DNA from: an uncultured Clostridia bacterium
Lineage (GTDB): Bacteria > Bacillota > Clostridia > TANB77 > CAG-508
Length of the DNA stretch: 15,065 nucleotides
Reading direction: 5' to 3'
Assembly: GCA_948560265.1 (NCBI GenBank)
Contig: CAOXTD010000011.1
Location: forward strand, 36,978 to 52,042
A model generated the notes under the pieces. The model saw nothing but the letters and a program-made list of their open reading frames with translations, made no database searches and had not been told where the DNA came from. Below are positions 14,066 through 15,065 of this stretch, piece by piece. Numbering within the stretch: position 1 is the stretch's first letter; each line of letters starts with the position of its first letter. The position numbers and the translations under genes are program-made.

Positions 14066-14285
14066 TTGTTTTTACCTTCTTTCCCGACTTTTTCTTACAA
14101 TAATATCTCCTGGCTCACACTCTAATATTTCACATATACGATCCAAAGTTGAAAAGTGAATGCTAACAGTTTCATTATCCATAAGATGAGAAAGGGCTTG
14201 ATAACCTCCGCTCCATATTCTTAATAAACCAATATTTGCTTCTTTTTCTTTCTTTTAATACTTCGCTTATTCTCACATATATCAT
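14062..14285 (-). CDS. XRE/Cro-type HTH regulator, split by +1 shift at CGG (+ strand 14208-14210)
   Basis: The start ATG (complement of 14283-14285) has a GAAGGGG site (complement of 14294-14300). Zero frame reads MIYVRISEVLKERKRSKYWF then IKNME, meets CGG after 25 codons, and stops soon after. Skipping the C gives GGA GGT TAT CAA (GGYQALSHLMDNETVSIHFS), then TLDRICEILECEPGDIIVRK. This restores the classic small XRE repressor: helix-turn-helix at about residues 16-45 and the LCEILECEPGDII ending. A second CGG follows (+ strand 14084-14086). Read normally it ends at 14072 (70 aa). With another +1 shift it ends at 14062 (73 aa), overlapping the MutS-I-like start by ATGA. The protein probably represses its own divergent promoters. 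Each frame is short, so an automatic gene caller would miss it. Confidence 0.8.
14084..14086 (-). other. Seventh in-phase CGG, near the XRE C-terminus
   Basis: On the minus strand the zero frame is AGT CGG GAA AGA AGG TAA. With a +1 shift it becomes AGT GGG AAA GAA GGT AAA AAC AAA TGA, whose TGA overlaps the next gene's ATG. Both endings are plausible, so this site does not by itself prove a shift. Confidence 0.5.
14208..14210 (-). other. In-phase CGG at +1 shift site 6 (XRE regulator)
   Basis: On the minus strand the zero frame is AAT ATG GAG CGG AGG TTA TCA. Without the C it is ATG GAG GGA GGT TAT CAA GCC, restoring the HTH domain. This is the only site with a purine-ending codon (GAG) before the CGG. 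Confidence 0.78.
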
Positions 14286-14336
14286 TGCTACATCCCCTTC
14301 CGTATTTTCTGTTACAGATATTGTATAAGAAACTCT

Positions 14337-14364
14337 ATTATATTTTAACTCTTTGCAGTGTTAA
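14337..14364 (-). promoter_or_regulatory. Promoter for the XRE / MutS-I-like operon
   Basis: On the minus strand, TTAACA (complement of 14359-14364), a 16-base spacer and TATAAT (complement of 14337-14342) form a sigma-A type promoter about 50 bases before the XRE start. Confidence 0.65.
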
Positions 14365-14399
14365 CTATAAATGGGTGAACTTAAATGACAGATAACTAT

Positions 14400-14428
14400 T
14401 TTACAAAATAGGCTTTTTATAATATAAT
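14400..14428 (+). promoter_or_regulatory. Divergent promoter for the 59-aa ORF
   Basis: TTTACA (14400-14405), a 17-base spacer and TATAAT (14423-14428) form a good sigma-A promoter. It is 26 bases upstream of ATG 14454 and divergent from the XRE promoter, so the XRE protein may control both. I could not identify a clear operator. Confidence 0.7.
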
Positions 14429-14453
14429 TTAGTCAGTAAGGTAGGTGGTTAAT

Positions 14454-14633
14454 ATGTCATCTTGTAAGTGTACAGATATAATTTATCAAGTAAAGAAATA
14501 TTTATCAAATAAAGATATAGAAGGACTGAAACAATACATACAGAAAGAGGAAGAAAATGTAAAAAACTGTCATATTTTGTCGAAAAACGAAACGGCGGAA
14601 TATATTGATACTCTAATAAATGAATTGGACTAA
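14454..14633 (+). CDS. Small cytosolic protein, 59 aa, unknown
   Basis: ATG 14454 is chosen because AGGTGG (14443-14448) lies five bases upstream; GTG 14445 in the same frame overlaps that site. The protein is mostly helical and acidic (MSSCKCTDIIYQVKKYLSNK, ending ETAEYIDTLINELD). It contains CKC near the N-terminus and one further Cys (NCHILSKNE). It has its own promoter, divergent from the XRE regulator. No family is recognised. Position suggests a lysogeny-related or host-interaction gene at the prophage edge, but that is only context. Confidence 0.65.
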   Translation: MSSCKCTDIIYQVKKYLSNKDIEGLKQYIQKEEENVKNCHILSKNETAEYIDTLINELD

Positions 14634-14726
14634 CCCTCCACTCTGGCATAGTTATTAAAATTTACATAAAATGGTAAAATATATAGTAAGAGATATCTCT
14701 AAATAAGATTCTAGGAGGAGAGTATT

Positions 14727-14861
14727 ATGAGAGATAGATTGAATATAGAACTAAATCCATTAGAGTATATATTAAGTAAAATATTTAAGAACTATACATA
14801 TAAGGTATATAGAGCGGGAGTTTCTGATGGATATAACTGGGCAAGGAAAAAATGGACTTAA
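14727..14861 (+). CDS. Small basic protein, 44 aa, unknown
   Basis: ATG 14727 follows a strong TAGGAGGAG (14712-14720). The product is MRDRLNIELNPLEYILSKIF followed by a basic C-terminal half that includes YRAGVSDGYNWARKKWT. The GVSDGYNWARKKW element recurs, as I recall, in small proteins of Clostridial mobile elements, but no function is known to me. It is followed by about 140 bases without a gene. Confidence 0.6.
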   Translation: MRDRLNIELNPLEYILSKIFKNYTYKVYRAGVSDGYNWARKKWT

Positions 14862-15003
14862 AAAAGCGATTGTTATTAGTTTGTTATTAACGAGTAAGGT
14901 CCAAGGTGGTTTTATAAGGTCTTAAAAAAATGCCTTAAACACTAGAGTATCAATAAAAGCGTGTAATAATAACAAAAAGCGAAAAATTGCAATTTTTCAA
15001 TAA
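14862..15003. other. Non-coding edge region, candidate attachment site
   Basis: No ORF of note on either strand. It holds a 9-base direct repeat TTGTTATTA (14870-14878 and 14881-14889), several AAGGT strings (14896-14920), and a perfect 18-base palindrome at 14981-14998. Just beyond it begins a fragment of a pilin-like gene. This could be the right attachment site of the prophage, but the matching left end is outside the window. Confidence 0.35.
14981..14998. repeat. 18-bp perfect palindrome
   Basis: GAAAAATTGCAATTTTTC is its own reverse complement. It could be a protein-binding site at the element edge or a weak terminator. Confidence 0.55.
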
Positions 15004-15065
15004 ATTATTCTAGCAGGTATTACAATTACTTATGTTATGGGAGATAATAGTGTATTCAATAGAGC
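15004..15065 (+). pseudogene. Fragment of a pilin-like (N-methylation type) gene, open at window end
   Basis: From 15004, directly after an in-frame TAA, the frame reads IILAGITITYVMGDNSVFNR. This strongly resembles the end of the hydrophobic helix and the start of the mature domain of Firmicute type IV pilin-like proteins (LILAGITI...GDN-x-F-x-KA). The expected leader peptide (G-x-T-L-I-E-like) and the first half of the helix are missing upstream, and no CGG explains the break. The gene is therefore 5'-truncated here, possibly by integration of the prophage. Confidence 0.5.

Noticed and set aside
14661..14687. Promoter for the 44-aa ORF (TTTACA and TATAGT)
   Set aside because: The spacer is only 15 bases and the -10 box is weak, so I did not list it as a feature.

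Overview
The window is AT-rich DNA from a low-GC Firmicute (probably a gut Clostridia-type or related bacterium). It carries the late-gene block of a PBSX/Xkd-type contractile-tail prophage or tail-like particle. UGA appears to be used as a normal stop (for example at 3443-3445 and 7091-7093), so this is not the Mycoplasma code. The right edge ends in what looks like a fragment of a host pilin-like gene, so the prophage boundary may lie near 15000. No integrase, capsid or packaging gene is visible.

Layout. 1-7794 is a tight tail/baseplate operon in PBSX order: tail tube (xkdM), tail assembly chaperone (xkdN, with a -1 frameshift extension), tape measure (xkdO), LysM tail protein (xkdP), hub (xkdQ), xkdR (DUF2577), xkdS (DUF2634), baseplate J protein (xkdT) and xkdU. 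7794-11097 is a diversity-generating retroelement (DGR): a 611-aa tail-fibre adhesin whose 3' end is the variable repeat (VR), a GC-rich hairpin, the template repeat (TR), a second hairpin and a DGR reverse transcriptase. VR and TR differ at 11 of 114 positions and every difference is at a TR adenine. 11036-13626 holds a tail-assembly-chaperone-like gene, two membrane lysis genes, a 30-codon ORF and a GH25-LysM endolysin. A convergent minus-strand pair follows (MutS domain I-like protein and a small XRE-type regulator), then two small plus-strand ORFs and the possible host junction.

Main observation. Six genes are broken by a +1 frameshift: xkdO, xkdQ, xkdS, xkdT, the DGR reverse transcriptase and the XRE regulator. 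In each the break lies exactly at an in-phase CGG triplet. Skipping the C (or reading CGGN as one four-base codon) restores the full protein and gives a glycine codon (GGA or GGT). Reading all coding sequences by eye, I found only seven in-phase CGG triplets. Six are these breaks, and the seventh, near the end of the XRE gene, gives an ATGA overlap with the next gene if also shifted. About thirty CGG strings that straddle two codons do no harm, and CGA, CGT and CGC are read normally in intact genes. The simplest reading is that CGG is not a normal arginine codon here and acts as a +1 frameshift or quadruplet-glycine signal. A systematic sequencing artefact must be excluded.

Together, the genes build a contractile tail whose receptor-binding fibre is diversified by the DGR, followed by lysis functions. 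If the CGG model is right, making the tape measure, hub, baseplate, DGR reverse transcriptase and regulator all depends on the same recoding event.
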